A DNA stretch of 64,000 bases from Acidobacteriota bacterium (GTDB lineage Bacteria > Acidobacteriota > Holophagae > Thermotomaculales > Thermotomaculaceae): the NCBI GenBank assembly GCA_013152385.1, contig JAADGL010000047.1, forward strand, positions 1 to 64,000. Reading direction: 5' to 3'. The notes under the pieces are model-generated. The model was not told where the DNA came from. It saw only the letters and a program-made list of their open reading frames with translations, and searched no databases. Of the stretch, positions 43,982-52,707 are shown piece after piece (positions within the stretch are counted from its first letter, which is position 1; every line of letters starts with the position of its first letter). Position numbers and translations under genes: made by a program.

Positions 43982-44708
43982 CACGTTTCTCCGCAAAAAG
44001 AATAGTCCGGGGCATATCCGGGGACCATTTTCTGCCGTCATAGTCTCCGAAACTCCCGGCCGGTTCGAGCCCGGCATCCCGCAGCATGGATTCCAGCCGG
44101 TCTTTTCCGTACAATTTCACCCGTTCCTCATAGTGTTTTCCGCCTTTCCTCGAGCTGAACACAATTTCCTTGATTACCATATCTTTTTCAATTCTCCGTT
44201 TTTCCGTAACAACAAGCCCGGGTTCCGGTTCCCGTACCGTTTCCGGTTTCAAATTTTTTCTCACATAATCCGGGTTGAGAAAATCCAGCCAGAATGTCCC
44301 TCCCGGTGTCAATGCCTGTGATACGGATAAAAATACCGACATGTTCTCGGAATCATCGTCAAAATAACCGAAACTGGTAAAAAGCGAAAGGATCAGGTCG
44401 AATTTTCCCGTAATCTTCCGCATATCTCCCACCGCAAGGCTGAGGTAGGGGAACTGTGCCTTTCCCCGCCCAATCAGTACCGGAGACAGGTCAATTCCAA
44501 AAGCACGGATTCCCAGTTGATGGAGAAATTCAAGGTGACGGCCCTCCCCGCAGCCGAGATCCAGAATCCGGGCGTTTTTCGGCAGTTTAAGCGTGGAGAG
44601 AATCAGCGCAATTTGACGTCCGGCATCTGCCAGGTCCCGATGGCGGTACAGTGTGAGATAATCTTCGTTAAACCAGTTTTCAAACCAGCGGGGCATGCTT
44701 TCTGTCAT
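43974..44708 (-). CDS. SAM-dependent methyltransferase in the bacillithiol unit
   Basis: This 244-residue class I methyltransferase has motif I ARILDLGCGEGRHLEFL, motif II IDLSP, and motif IV DLILSLFTSFGYF; it is a small-molecule type with no RNA- or DNA-binding extension. It sits between bshC (8-base overlap) and the MBL hydrolase (4-base gap). In green sulfur bacteria an N-methyltransferase (NmbA) turns bacillithiol into N-methyl-bacillithiol; this gene is a candidate for the same step. That is inferred from position and fold only. Confidence 0.85.
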   Translation of the reverse strand: MTESMPRWFENWFNEDYLTLYRHRDLADAGRQIALILSTLKLPKNARILDLGCGEGRHLEFLHQLGIRAFGIDLSPVLIGRGKAQFPYLSLAVGDMRKITGKFDLILSLFTSFGYFDDDSENMSVFLSVSQALTPGGTFWLDFLNPDYVRKNLKPETVREPEPGLVVTEKRRIEKDMVIKEIVFSSRKGGKHYEERVKLYGKDRLESMLRDAGLEPAGSFGDYDGRKWSPDMPRTILFAEKRGG

Positions 44709-44712
44709 GGAA

Positions 44713-45354
44713 CTACTGAATGCCGTGCCGGAGCTTATAGTCAGCCCAATTCTGTTTCAGCCAGTAAAACGCGCTGAAATCGGACAGGCGGAGAATAAAC
44801 GGGTTGCTCTCCTGTTCCCGGCCAATGGTAGAGCTTGGTGTTGTACCGTAGTTGTGTCCCGGCCATACCCGGATATGCGGTTCCATCTCCATGAGTATCA
44901 GCAGGCTCTGAAACTCAATTTCAGCATCCTTCCGGGTCGCTGTTCCGCCGATTTTCCCCACAAACAGCGTGTCTCCGGTAATCAATTCGTCTTTTACGTG
45001 GATGCACATGGAATCCGTCGTGTGTCCCGGGGTGTGGAGAAAAGAAAGAATCAATTTCCCAAGCGGCAGGGAAGGGCAGGAATCATCCACACGGATATCT
45101 CCGTGGGGGGCGGCCGCGTGTGTGACAATATTGCACCCGGTTTTATCCTTTAAAAAAACATTTCCGCCTGTGTGGTCGCTGTGGCTGTGTGTGTTAATAA
45201 CCATCTCCAGGGAAAGCCCGTGCTTTCGGAGTGCTTCCAGGCATGGCTTCGGATCCGGTGAGGGGTCAACAAGTGCTGCTTTGGCAGTTTCCTCATCACC
45301 GATCAAATAGCCGAAATTCCGGTCTCCTCCGGTCTCAATCTGCTCAAAAATCAT
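44713..45354 (-). CDS. Metallo-beta-lactamase-fold hydrolase (ETHE1/glyoxalase II-like)
   Basis: This 213-residue MBL-fold enzyme has the metal motif THSHSDHTGG, the second His in HTPGHT, and GDTLFVGKIGG with the bridging Asp, ending with WPGHNYG. The GDTLFVGKIGGTATRKDAE region resembles persulfide dioxygenases (ETHE1) and glyoxalase II. In a bacillithiol operon it could cleave S-lactoyl-bacillithiol or oxidise a bacillithiol persulfide. It is the first gene of the unit, with GGGAGGAG 3 bases before the ATG at 45354. Confidence 0.85.
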   Translation of the reverse strand: MIFEQIETGGDRNFGYLIGDEETAKAALVDPSPDPKPCLEALRKHGLSLEMVINTHSHSDHTGGNVFLKDKTGCNIVTHAAAPHGDIRVDDSCPSLPLGKLILSFLHTPGHTTDSMCIHVKDELITGDTLFVGKIGGTATRKDAEIEFQSLLILMEMEPHIRVWPGHNYGTTPSSTIGREQESNPFILRLSDFSAFYWLKQNWADYKLRHGIQ

Positions 45355-45688
45355 ATCTCCTCCCGCCCTGTATAAATTCAATAACAGTGTTGCAAGCCGG
45401 AAGGCGGATGTCAAGTTTCGGGAATTGTTTCATCTTCTTTTTTAAAAATCCGGTATCAGTCAGGAGAAATTTCAACCGGTATTTTTTAGCAGCCTGCAGC
45501 AGAAATTTCCCCGTCGCTGATGTGCTGTTCCGGCCCGTATATTATGAAACTATCTGGCATTTTTTTCTGCCGCAATTTGATTGTTCTGTTAATTGCCGAT
45601 TGCACCGGGGGCATGCCTTGCCAAAAAGCAGCGGTATATGTTTTCCGTTTTTGATTACAAAACATGTTTCAGATTATTTCCGGAGCCC
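45355..45688. other. Intergenic region with no gene found
   Basis: Between the MBL gene and the small XRE regulator gene there is no open frame with a ribosome site. On the minus strand TTGCAA (45395-45390) and TATACA (45374-45369) are 15 bases apart and could be a weak promoter for the bacillithiol unit. The rest is AT-rich without clear hairpins. Confidence 0.5.
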
Positions 45689-45964
45689 TTATTTTCTTGT
45701 TGAAGGGGATGGGGATTTTTCCATAAATTCCATCAGGGCTTCACTCAGCGGTTTCATTGGTTTTACGGAAAAAATGAACTCTACCGGAAATTTAAAAAAT
45801 TCACTGATCCGAAATGCCAAATCAAGGCTGGGGTTGTATTCTTCCCGTTCCATATAGCCGACAGTTTGGGGATTAACGCCGATGACTGCCGCAAGCTCTT
45901 TTCGGGTGATTCCCCTCTCCTGCCGCAGAACTGCAATCCGATTGTATATTTTGCGGGTTTTCAT
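45689..45964 (-). CDS. Small XRE-type DNA-binding regulator, module 1
   Basis: This 91-residue protein is essentially one XRE helix-turn-helix domain: IAVLRQERGITRKELAAVIGVNPQTVGYMEREEYNPSLDLAFRISEFF, with a short tail. It follows the membrane protein gene of module 1 with a 4-base overlap (ATGA). It is likely to repress its own operon. It resembles the YozG-type regulators found next to DUF2178/DUF2975 membrane proteins. Confidence 0.8.
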   Translation of the reverse strand: MKTRKIYNRIAVLRQERGITRKELAAVIGVNPQTVGYMEREEYNPSLDLAFRISEFFKFPVEFIFSVKPMKPLSEALMEFMEKSPSPSTRK

Positions 45965-46419
45965 AATGCATCACCGGGTACTTCTTTCTCTGTCCATGCC
46001 AGAATTGAGCCGGGCAGGGTATGGGCAAAATAGATGAGGCTTACAGCCAGTGGTACCGTAATAATAAATTTAATTTCAGGTATGAGGCGATATGTCATCG
46101 CATAAATCAACATGATTGACAGGCAGATAATTGAAAACCATCCGTAGGCATGTCGCAGAGCATAATGCGTGAGTTGCAATTCCCTTTCGTCCAGTTTGTC
46201 GGCATGAGTGTGGGTTAATTTCCATAAACCGGTTTTAATGTGCCCGTATCGGAATGTGACGGCTACGGCTGCCAGAGCCAGCAGCCCTGCGGCATCTATG
46301 ATATGACTGGAGTTCTTCCACTGAAAAACACAATAAAATGTGACATTCACAATGAGCAGACCCGCGTAGTTTATAAAAATAACTCTTCTCCTTCTTCCCC
46401 TTGCTGTTTGACGATTCAT
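45961..46419 (-). CDS. Four-helix membrane protein with DER motif, module 1
   Basis: This 152-residue protein has four predicted membrane segments. Between segments 2 and 3 it carries LDERELQLTHYALRHAYGWF, a D-E-R-E motif followed by a helix. The same arrangement (VDERQQSLHWKAGYYGF) occurs in the module 2 membrane protein at 46838. Such proteins pair with small XRE regulators in many genomes and have no established function. GGGGGAAC lies upstream, 10-11 bases from the ATG. It is divergent from module 2 across 209 AT-rich bases. Confidence 0.72.
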   Translation of the reverse strand: MNRQTARGRRRRVIFINYAGLLIVNVTFYCVFQWKNSSHIIDAAGLLALAAVAVTFRYGHIKTGLWKLTHTHADKLDERELQLTHYALRHAYGWFSIICLSIMLIYAMTYRLIPEIKFIITVPLAVSLIYFAHTLPGSILAWTEKEVPGDAL

Positions 46420-46571
46420 ACAGATGTTCCCCCTCCATTGACTAATTTATGTGTGACAAAAAAGCCATAGTCATTGCATTGTAAATATACGCAAAACATC
46501 TATAAAAAGCAATAAAAAATATAAAAAAATAGCATAATAGATAGGTTTCCAGTATTAAAAGTCAAATATAC

Positions 46572-46600
46572 TTGACAAAAAGTAAATTAAGGCATACATT
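46572..46600 (+). promoter_or_regulatory. Promoter of the module 2 regulator/membrane pair
   Basis: TTGACA (46572-46577) and TACATT (46595-46600) are 17 bases apart. Transcription would start near 46607, about 22 bases before the ATG, which has GGGAG 6 bases upstream. Confidence 0.7.
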
Positions 46601-46628
46601 GTGATTGCTTGTATAAAGGGAGCTGAAT

Positions 46629-46841
46629 ATGAAACGGGAAACACGGGTTCGATATTATCGCTTTTTGAACGGAGAAATGACCCAAGCTGAATTAGCACTG
46701 AGAGTCAAGGTTTCACGGCAGACTGTTGTTGCCATAGAGAAGGGAGATTACAGCCCTTCGGTTTGGTTGGCAATACGCCTTTCCCGGGTTCTGGGGGCAA
46801 AAGTGGAAGAATTGTTTTTGTTAAAGGAGGATTTATCGTGA
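46629..46841 (+). CDS. Small XRE-type DNA-binding regulator, module 2
   Basis: This 70-residue protein is one XRE helix-turn-helix (MTQAELALRVKVSRQTVVAIEKGDYSPSVWLAIRLSRVLG), with the VSRQTV-x-x-IE-x-G-x-Y-x-PS signature of the YozG-type regulators. It is encoded before its membrane partner (the reverse order of module 1) and overlaps it by 4 bases (GTGA). It probably controls this short operon. Confidence 0.85.
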   Translation: MKRETRVRYYRFLNGEMTQAELALRVKVSRQTVVAIEKGDYSPSVWLAIRLSRVLGAKVEELFLLKEDLS

Positions 46842-47530
46842 AAACCGGTGTATTAAATATTGTGCGTTTAATCTGGATTCTTATCGTCTTGTTTTTAGCG
46901 GCAGTATGGCGGGTGGAAGCTTTGATTTTGATTTTCGGGTTGGTATTTTTCGGGCCGTTGCTCAGGGAAACCGGTATCTGTCATGATGTTGACGAAAGGC
47001 AGCAATCATTGCATTGGAAGGCGGGGTATTATGGTTTCATGTCGCTTATGATTGTGTTATTTGCTGTTTTTGTTTGGAATCTATTGATTGTTCATAAAGA
47101 ACTGAAACCGGAATGGTGGCTGTTGTTGATTGTGCCGTTGATTGTGAGAAGCGGTTTTTACAGTTGGAAGGGTACCGGCCTTCGCCGGCTGGGTCTTGGG
47201 TTGGGATTTACGTTTGGAGGTATCTGGACGGTTTTTACCTTATTGTCCCATGGATTCTCCACGGAGAGCTTGATAGAGTCGGCTGTTGGTTTTGCCATTC
47301 TGTTTCCGACTGCGGCCTCAATTCGCTGGCCCCGGATCGGTGGCCTGTTCTTGTTTTTGGCAGGGATCGGTTTTGCTTTCATGCTTATCCATGCATGGGA
47401 TCGGATGAACGGGATTTTTCAAATTATCCTGATGTGGTGCATATTGCCGCTTCCTCCCATAATTGCCGGTATCTCGCTCTTTCGATACGGCGCAAACTGG
47501 CGGGAAGAAGACGGTAAGAAGATAACTTGA
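46838..47530 (+). CDS. Membrane protein with DER motif, module 2
   Basis: This 230-residue protein has six to seven predicted membrane segments. After the second it reads CHDVDERQQSLHWKAGYYGFM, matching the DER motif and following helix of the module 1 protein. I know no function for the family. The start is GTG, with AAGGAGG 7 bases upstream and a 4-base overlap with the regulator gene. Confidence 0.72.
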   Translation: MKTGVLNIVRLIWILIVLFLAAVWRVEALILIFGLVFFGPLLRETGICHDVDERQQSLHWKAGYYGFMSLMIVLFAVFVWNLLIVHKELKPEWWLLLIVPLIVRSGFYSWKGTGLRRLGLGLGFTFGGIWTVFTLLSHGFSTESLIESAVGFAILFPTAASIRWPRIGGLFLFLAGIGFAFMLIHAWDRMNGIFQIILMWCILPLPPIIAGISLFRYGANWREEDGKKIT

Positions 47531-47802
47531 AAAAACAGAAGTGATGCATGAAAAACCTGTGTTCGTTTATTCATTGGTATATTGAGGCAGTAGTCGGGTA
47601 CGGGAAAAGATAGGGCAGGTAAATAATGCACCAACCGGCGGTATGATCATTATTTGTCTGTTCCCATATGAAATTCAAATCTCATATTTTTTATGGACAA
47701 GTATGCTTGTGAATCGGTAATATATTTAATAGTGGTATTAGCTGAACAATTAAAATTATTGATTGCTCCTGTAATAATCACAGGATCAGAGGAGGTTTCA
47801 AT

Positions 47803-48204
47803 ATGAAAAGGATAATGCTCTTCTTTACAGTGGTATTTTTTTCCGTGTCTGTTCTTCAAGCGGGGAATGCTATCAAAAAAGCGCCTGAAAAAGGGCTATT
47901 GAAGATGACGATTATTTCCTCCACCGGGAATAAGGCCCTTTCCGGGGTGAAGATCACGGCGAAAATGGGGAAAAGGGTGTTCAGTGCCCTAACGGACAAA
48001 AAGGGCTACGCCCAGCTTTCCCTTCCTGCCGGTACCTGGAAAGTAAGCCTCAGCCTCAAGGGCTGGCAGCCGCAGTCCAGCAATGTAAAAATCAAGTCGG
48101 GACGGTACATTACATACAAAATTAAACTCTATCCCGCAGGGTCAAAGCCGGGTTCGGCCAGTTGGGTTCCCTCTTCCGGCGGATTGGTTCCCGGGCGATA
48201 TTGA
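47803..48204 (+). CDS. Secreted carboxypeptidase-regulatory-like beta-sandwich protein, copy 1
   Basis: This 133-residue exported protein has a signal peptide (cleavage near residue 21, after QAG) and one small beta-sandwich domain, LSGVKITAKMGKRVFSALTDKKGYAQLSLPAGTWKVSLSLKGWQ, of the carboxypeptidase-regulatory-like type found in surface and secreted proteins. It ends in a Ser/Gly/Pro tail. The following gene encodes a near copy: 123 of 133 residues are the same, and GGAGGTTTCAAT lies before both ATGs, so this is a recent tandem duplication. Confidence 0.78.
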   Translation: MKRIMLFFTVVFFSVSVLQAGNAIKKAPEKGLLKMTIISSTGNKALSGVKITAKMGKRVFSALTDKKGYAQLSLPAGTWKVSLSLKGWQPQSSNVKIKSGRYITYKIKLYPAGSKPGSASWVPSSGGLVPGRY

Positions 48205-48230
48205 TGCTGTAGTTTGAAGGAGGTTTCAAT

Positions 48231-48632
48231 ATGAAAAGAATGGTAATGTTTTTTACGATGGTATTTTTTTCCGTGTCTGTTCTTCAGGCGGGGAATGCCA
48301 TCAAAAAAGCGCCTGAAAAAGGGCTATTGAAAATGACGATTATTTCCTCCACCGGGAATAAGGCCCTTTCCGGGGTGAAGATTACGGCGAAAATGGGAAA
48401 AAGGGTGTTTACTGCCCTAACGGACAAAAAGGGCTACGCCCAGCTTTCCCTTCCTGCCGGTACCTGGAAGGTAAGCCTCAGCCTCAAGGGGTGGCAGCCG
48501 CAGTCCAGCAATGTGAAAATCGAGTCGGGCCGGTACATCACATACAAAATTAAACTCTATCCCGCAGGGTCAAAACCCGGCGGCACCAGTTGGGTTCCCT
48601 CTTCCGGCGGATTCGTTCCCGGGCGTTTTTGA
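48231..48632 (+). CDS. Secreted carboxypeptidase-regulatory-like beta-sandwich protein, copy 2
   Basis: This is the second copy of the 133-residue protein at 47803. The two differ at ten positions, four of them in the signal peptide and four in the last twenty residues; the domain core is almost unchanged. It starts 26 bases after the first copy's stop, with the same GGAGG-x(n)-ATG leader. The M23 peptidase gene follows after 144 bases. Confidence 0.78.
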   Translation: MKRMVMFFTMVFFSVSVLQAGNAIKKAPEKGLLKMTIISSTGNKALSGVKITAKMGKRVFTALTDKKGYAQLSLPAGTWKVSLSLKGWQPQSSNVKIESGRYITYKIKLYPAGSKPGGTSWVPSSGGFVPGRF

Positions 48633-48776
48633 CGTTTACAGGTGTCAACCTGTATCAGGACAAAACGAGATTATCCATTATTTTTTCTTTGCTCAATTTG
48701 CTTTGTCTTTGCTTGCCTTTTTTCTCTGGATACGCTATTTTTCTTTTTGAACAGCGCGGGAGAAAGGGGAACGTAA

Positions 48777-50096
48777 ATGAAGTTGAAGCCGTGGCAGATT
48801 GTGAGTTTCGGAGTTTTGGTTTTGTTCATTGTGATACCGTTTCTTTTCATCTCAATACCCCACCCCCTTCCTCTGAAAAGATTTCTGGAAAAACCACCCT
48901 GTTCCAGCGGGTCAGAGACAGACAAATGGCTGGAAGGCAAAATCCTCCCCGGAAAAGGTTTTGAAGACTCCATTCTCGCAGTGGACGGTTTCGGCCTGCG
49001 TCAGGCGATGGGAATTGTCAATGCCCTCCGGGGAGAAGTGGATTTCAGGCGTCTGAAAGCGGGGCAGCGTTTTCGGCTGCTTCTTTCTCCGGACGGGAAA
49101 CGGATTGTGAAATTTGTCTTTGAACCCGACATCATAACCCGCCACAGCCTTGTGTGGAACGAAGAAAAAAAAATCTATGATTACAAGTTAACGGTATTCC
49201 CGACAAAAAAACGAATCCGTTTGATTGAGGGAGAAATTCAGACCACATTGAATCAGGCATTGAAGGGAAGGGGCGGTATTTCCAGCCATCTGCGTAATAT
49301 TGCCAACGGAGTGTTGGAATGTCTGGTAAATCTCCGCCGCTATGCCCGTAGAGGAGACCGCTACCGCCTGCTGGTGGAAGACCGCTTGTACAACGGGAAA
49401 CTTGTCCCGCCAAGCCGGATTCTCTACGTATCTTACCGGGGAAAACGGGCCGGATTTCATGAAGGTTTCCGTTACGACGACGAAAAGGAAGGTTCCATAT
49501 GGACCGGACATTATGACCGGAAAGGCCGGGCATTGGTATATTCCTCATTGCGCTATCCTCTGAATCGTATCCATGTAACCTCTGCCTTCGGCTGGCGGCG
49601 TCATCCGGTGACAGGTAAACGCTCGTTTCATTACGGTGTGGATTTACGAGCCCGGGTGGGGACTCCCGTTTTTGCCGTGGCAAAAGGCCGTGTTGTCCGT
49701 TCCGGTTATCGGAAACCGGATGGGAAATTCATTGAATTGAGGCATCGGGACGGCACACGGACCTACTACCTTCATCTGAGCCGTATTCTTGTGGGAAAAG
49801 GACAGGTTGTCCGGTCTCACCAGGAAATTGCACTGTCGGGTAAAACCGGCCGGGTAACGGCACCCCACCTTCACTTCGGCATCAGGGCTCCCAACGGCAA
49901 ATGGCTGAATCCCATGTCTGTGCGGATGATTGCCGCAGCAAAACTGCCGAAAAGAAAAATGGCACGTTTCAGAAAGCAGGTTAAAGAAATTCAAAAGCAG
50001 TTATCCCGTCAACTTGAAATGGCGGAGAAAGCAGCGCCGCTGTATCAGGGCAGCCATTCTTTCCAAATAGCTAACGCATCCCCGGTAATCCGTTGA
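48777..50096 (+). CDS. Membrane-anchored M23 metallopeptidase
   Basis: This 439-residue protein has an N-terminal membrane segment (about 8-27) and a LytM/M23 domain near the C-terminus (about 270-385). The zinc and catalytic residues are visible: HYGVDLRA (His, Asp), YLHLS and HLHFG. M23 enzymes cut peptidoglycan cross-links or elongate the cell; the position of the domain is typical of septal or envelope endopeptidases. The 40-residue Lys/Arg-rich C-terminal tail is an addition. Ribosome site: GGGGAACGT before the ATG. Confidence 0.88.
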   Translation: MKLKPWQIVSFGVLVLFIVIPFLFISIPHPLPLKRFLEKPPCSSGSETDKWLEGKILPGKGFEDSILAVDGFGLRQAMGIVNALRGEVDFRRLKAGQRFRLLLSPDGKRIVKFVFEPDIITRHSLVWNEEKKIYDYKLTVFPTKKRIRLIEGEIQTTLNQALKGRGGISSHLRNIANGVLECLVNLRRYARRGDRYRLLVEDRLYNGKLVPPSRILYVSYRGKRAGFHEGFRYDDEKEGSIWTGHYDRKGRALVYSSLRYPLNRIHVTSAFGWRRHPVTGKRSFHYGVDLRARVGTPVFAVAKGRVVRSGYRKPDGKFIELRHRDGTRTYYLHLSRILVGKGQVVRSHQEIALSGKTGRVTAPHLHFGIRAPNGKWLNPMSVRMIAAAKLPKRKMARFRKQVKEIQKQLSRQLEMAEKAAPLYQGSHSFQIANASPVIR

Positions 50097-50324
50097 ACAA
50101 CAAATACAATGAATTGTTTTTTAGTCACCTGTGATACACGTTGCGTTGAAATTTACCATAATTAAAGAATGGGGAAGCTCTCGGCTGTTTTGCACGATAT
50201 TTGGAAACGGCAAAGAACAGGAATTTTCTTTATTGCCTGTTCCGGTGAATCGGTGTCCGGTTCCGAATGTCGGCAATGTTCGGGTTTTATTTTACGTTTC
50301 TGTGCTTCAGGCAGTGTGAATTTT

Positions 50325-52202
50325 TCAGAAACTGAATAGCGGAAGGGGGGGCGTTTTTCGAACCGGCCGGGGGAGGCGGAAACTTTTTTCCCTGTAGAGC
50401 AGAAGGAGTTCCACATAGGGTGTGGAGACACTGCCGCTTATTGTCATGTTATTGTTCAGTATTCCGCTGCCGACCTGTTCAAGACGGTGGAATGCATCTA
50501 TCCGGTACTGAAAGTAATAATAGCAGCTGTCCGTTTTCAGCCCGGTTAGATGCAGCACATATCCCGCAGCCGCAGAGGCAGTATCTGAAATGAGAACCGC
50601 AGCCTCTTCTCCGTCAGCGGATTTCCCCGCTAAAATAGTTCTTCCCAGTTTATCGCCGCCGGATGCCGGCACGAGGATTGGCGTTGTCCGGAAGTTCGCC
50701 AGCGCCTGAAATACCAGGCCGGACCATGAAATGCTGCCGTCATCGTGAAAAAGTCCGAAATAATATTCGTCCGACCGGTACCGGAAAGCGTCTGTGAGGC
50801 CGGCATTCTGAAGACAGGTTATCACGGCGGCGGCGCTGGCCGCACTTAATGGGTCATCCCGTCCCATGTCCAGCCGGTTTGCCGGATCATATCGCCATGT
50901 GTTCCATTCGCTTAGATACAAATCTACGCCTTTTATGCCGTAACCGGACAATAGTTCTTCTGCGTCCCGGTTCATTTGATAATAGTAGAATGGGTTTGAT
51001 GTGCCGTAATAATGGTAAGAAAAGAAATCCAGAGGCGTTTTGTGATCTTTTACATAACTGAGAAATGTATGAAGAAAAGCGGTGCTGGCAAGGTTGGCAA
51101 CCGCCGGGCCGCCGACCTGCAATGTGGCATCACAGGCTTTTATCGCACGGGCAGCCTTGTCGTAGAGTTTTGCGTACTGCAAAGCCGTGCCGGTCCAGAA
51201 TTCCCGGACATCCGGTTCGTTCCAGATTTCCCAGTGCCGGATATTGTAATAAAAACCGTTGTCCCAGCCGTAATTGTAATGGAGAACAATATGGCGGCAC
51301 ACTTCTGCCCATATGTCTAAATCCGGGGGCGGGGCGTTGTGTACCGGTTCGGATTCGTAACTTTCTCCCAGACGAAAGAAGACCTCGGCACCGCTTGCGG
51401 TAATTGCACCGATTATTTGGTCTGTCGTGTCAAAATGGTAAGAAGCCGGATCATCTGCGGGAAGGCTCCAGTCCGGGAAGATACCGTGGATGTCACAGGG
51501 GCCGTGGTAGTCATGGGTACGAACCGAATGAATGCCCATCGTTTTAAATTTTGAAACCAGATTTACCCGGGAACGAAGGCTGATGGGCCCCGCATTGGTT
51601 GAAAGAAAGGGCTGTACCGTTCCGATGTTTTCAGCTGCGTTCACTGAGAATTCTGCGGGTGAATTGTCTGTTTCCGGTATCAGGCTCACGCTGTCGAACC
51701 AGGCTGTTCCATTTTTCCCTGTCAGAATCAAAAATACAATAAGTCCATGAACTTCCGGGGGAACTGTCAGCCGGGAAGCGTATGTCCGCCAGGCGGTTGT
51801 TCCGGTTGAAGGGAAAAAATCCTGCTCCAGTACCATCTTGCCGTCTTTGTCCAGCCATTGAAAAAAGGCGGATGTCCAGAAACTCACGTCACTGGTTTTA
51901 ATCGCATAACTGAAATGAAGATGACGGCCCGGTTCCACCGAAATGATCTGGTAAAATGCCGCTGTATTGCTTTCTTTTCCCTGTCCGACAATGAGCTGAG
52001 CCGACCGGGCTCCCGTAAAAACGTCTTTTGACACCACCGAGAAAGAACATTCTTCCCCCGATACATATCCGGTCCAGCCGTTTTCTCCCGATTCAAATCC
52101 GCCATTTATCAGCATTTCCTGTCCCCATGCAGGTAAAACAGCCAATAGCAGGAAGCATAACAGTCCGGTTCGGACGGCAATTTTCCGAAATCCGCCTTTC
52201 AT
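50325..52202 (-). CDS. Secreted GH39-like (clan GH-A) glycoside hydrolase with N-terminal carbohydrate-binding domain
   Basis: This 625-residue protein has a signal peptide, an N-terminal beta-sandwich (INGGFESGENGWTGYVSG, about 30-180) typical of carbohydrate-binding modules, then a TIM-barrel domain with HWEIWNEPD (acid/base Glu) and LYLSEWNTW (nucleophile Glu). These fit clan GH-A, family 39-like enzymes such as beta-xylosidases or alpha-L-iduronidases. The start at 52202 is chosen because the signal peptide follows directly; upstream reading adds a non-signal tail. The substrate is unknown and no polysaccharide-uptake genes are adjacent. Confidence 0.75.
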   Translation of the reverse strand: MKGGFRKIAVRTGLLCFLLLAVLPAWGQEMLINGGFESGENGWTGYVSGEECSFSVVSKDVFTGARSAQLIVGQGKESNTAAFYQIISVEPGRHLHFSYAIKTSDVSFWTSAFFQWLDKDGKMVLEQDFFPSTGTTAWRTYASRLTVPPEVHGLIVFLILTGKNGTAWFDSVSLIPETDNSPAEFSVNAAENIGTVQPFLSTNAGPISLRSRVNLVSKFKTMGIHSVRTHDYHGPCDIHGIFPDWSLPADDPASYHFDTTDQIIGAITASGAEVFFRLGESYESEPVHNAPPPDLDIWAEVCRHIVLHYNYGWDNGFYYNIRHWEIWNEPDVREFWTGTALQYAKLYDKAARAIKACDATLQVGGPAVANLASTAFLHTFLSYVKDHKTPLDFFSYHYYGTSNPFYYYQMNRDAEELLSGYGIKGVDLYLSEWNTWRYDPANRLDMGRDDPLSAASAAAVITCLQNAGLTDAFRYRSDEYYFGLFHDDGSISWSGLVFQALANFRTTPILVPASGGDKLGRTILAGKSADGEEAAVLISDTASAAAGYVLHLTGLKTDSCYYYFQYRIDAFHRLEQVGSGILNNNMTISGSVSTPYVELLLLYREKSFRLPRPVRKTPPLPLFSF

Positions 52203-52707
52203 CGTTCCGCTTAAAAACCAGTTGCCCCGTACCGGCCTCGGTCTTTTCCCGAAAATACGGATGTTTCTCCGTCCGAAACCGGAAAATTGTCCTGCATGCG
52301 TCAATGGCATGGTGTTTTTCGTTTCCAACCGGGAAAGTTCCGGGGACATCTGTCCCAAAGCCCCTATCAGCAGAAAACACCTCCCTTGAATGATTTCTTT
52401 GCCTGTTCATTTTACAACAAAATATCATATTCTCTGTGGACTCTCTTTTTTTGTGTCTGTGATTCTTTCGGGTTACAGGCCCGGGGGCATGGAGCTGAAC
52501 ATGGCCGCAGTTCAATAATGTTGTGGGACGCACGGAATTTTGTGGAAGCTTTGGAAAGCGGATCCTGCAGAAAACAAAACAGGCCGGTAAGCGTATCGGA
52601 ACGGAATCCCCGGCGGTAATGGTATTTTGTCCGATGATTTTTCTGATATAATTAAAACAGTTTTTCTGGTGAATTGTTTTTGTGGACAAATGCAAGAAGG
52701 AGGCGGC
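52203..52707. other. Divergent intergenic region between the glycosidase and transporter genes
   Basis: No gene with a credible ribosome site is visible in these 505 bases. A TATAAT at 52647-52652 is the likely -10 element of the transporter gene (its -35 is weak). A small hairpin GGGACA-GA-TGTCCC occurs near 52345. GGGAGG on the minus strand near 52380 precedes a frame without protein-like composition. Confidence 0.5.

Noticed and set aside
44060-44074. CCGGTTCGAGCCCGG looks like a tRNA T-arm
   Set aside because: It lies inside the methyltransferase gene, where the minus strand codes for a Gly-Leu-Glu-Pro-Ala-Gly stretch. No acceptor stem, D arm or anticodon arm can be built around it.
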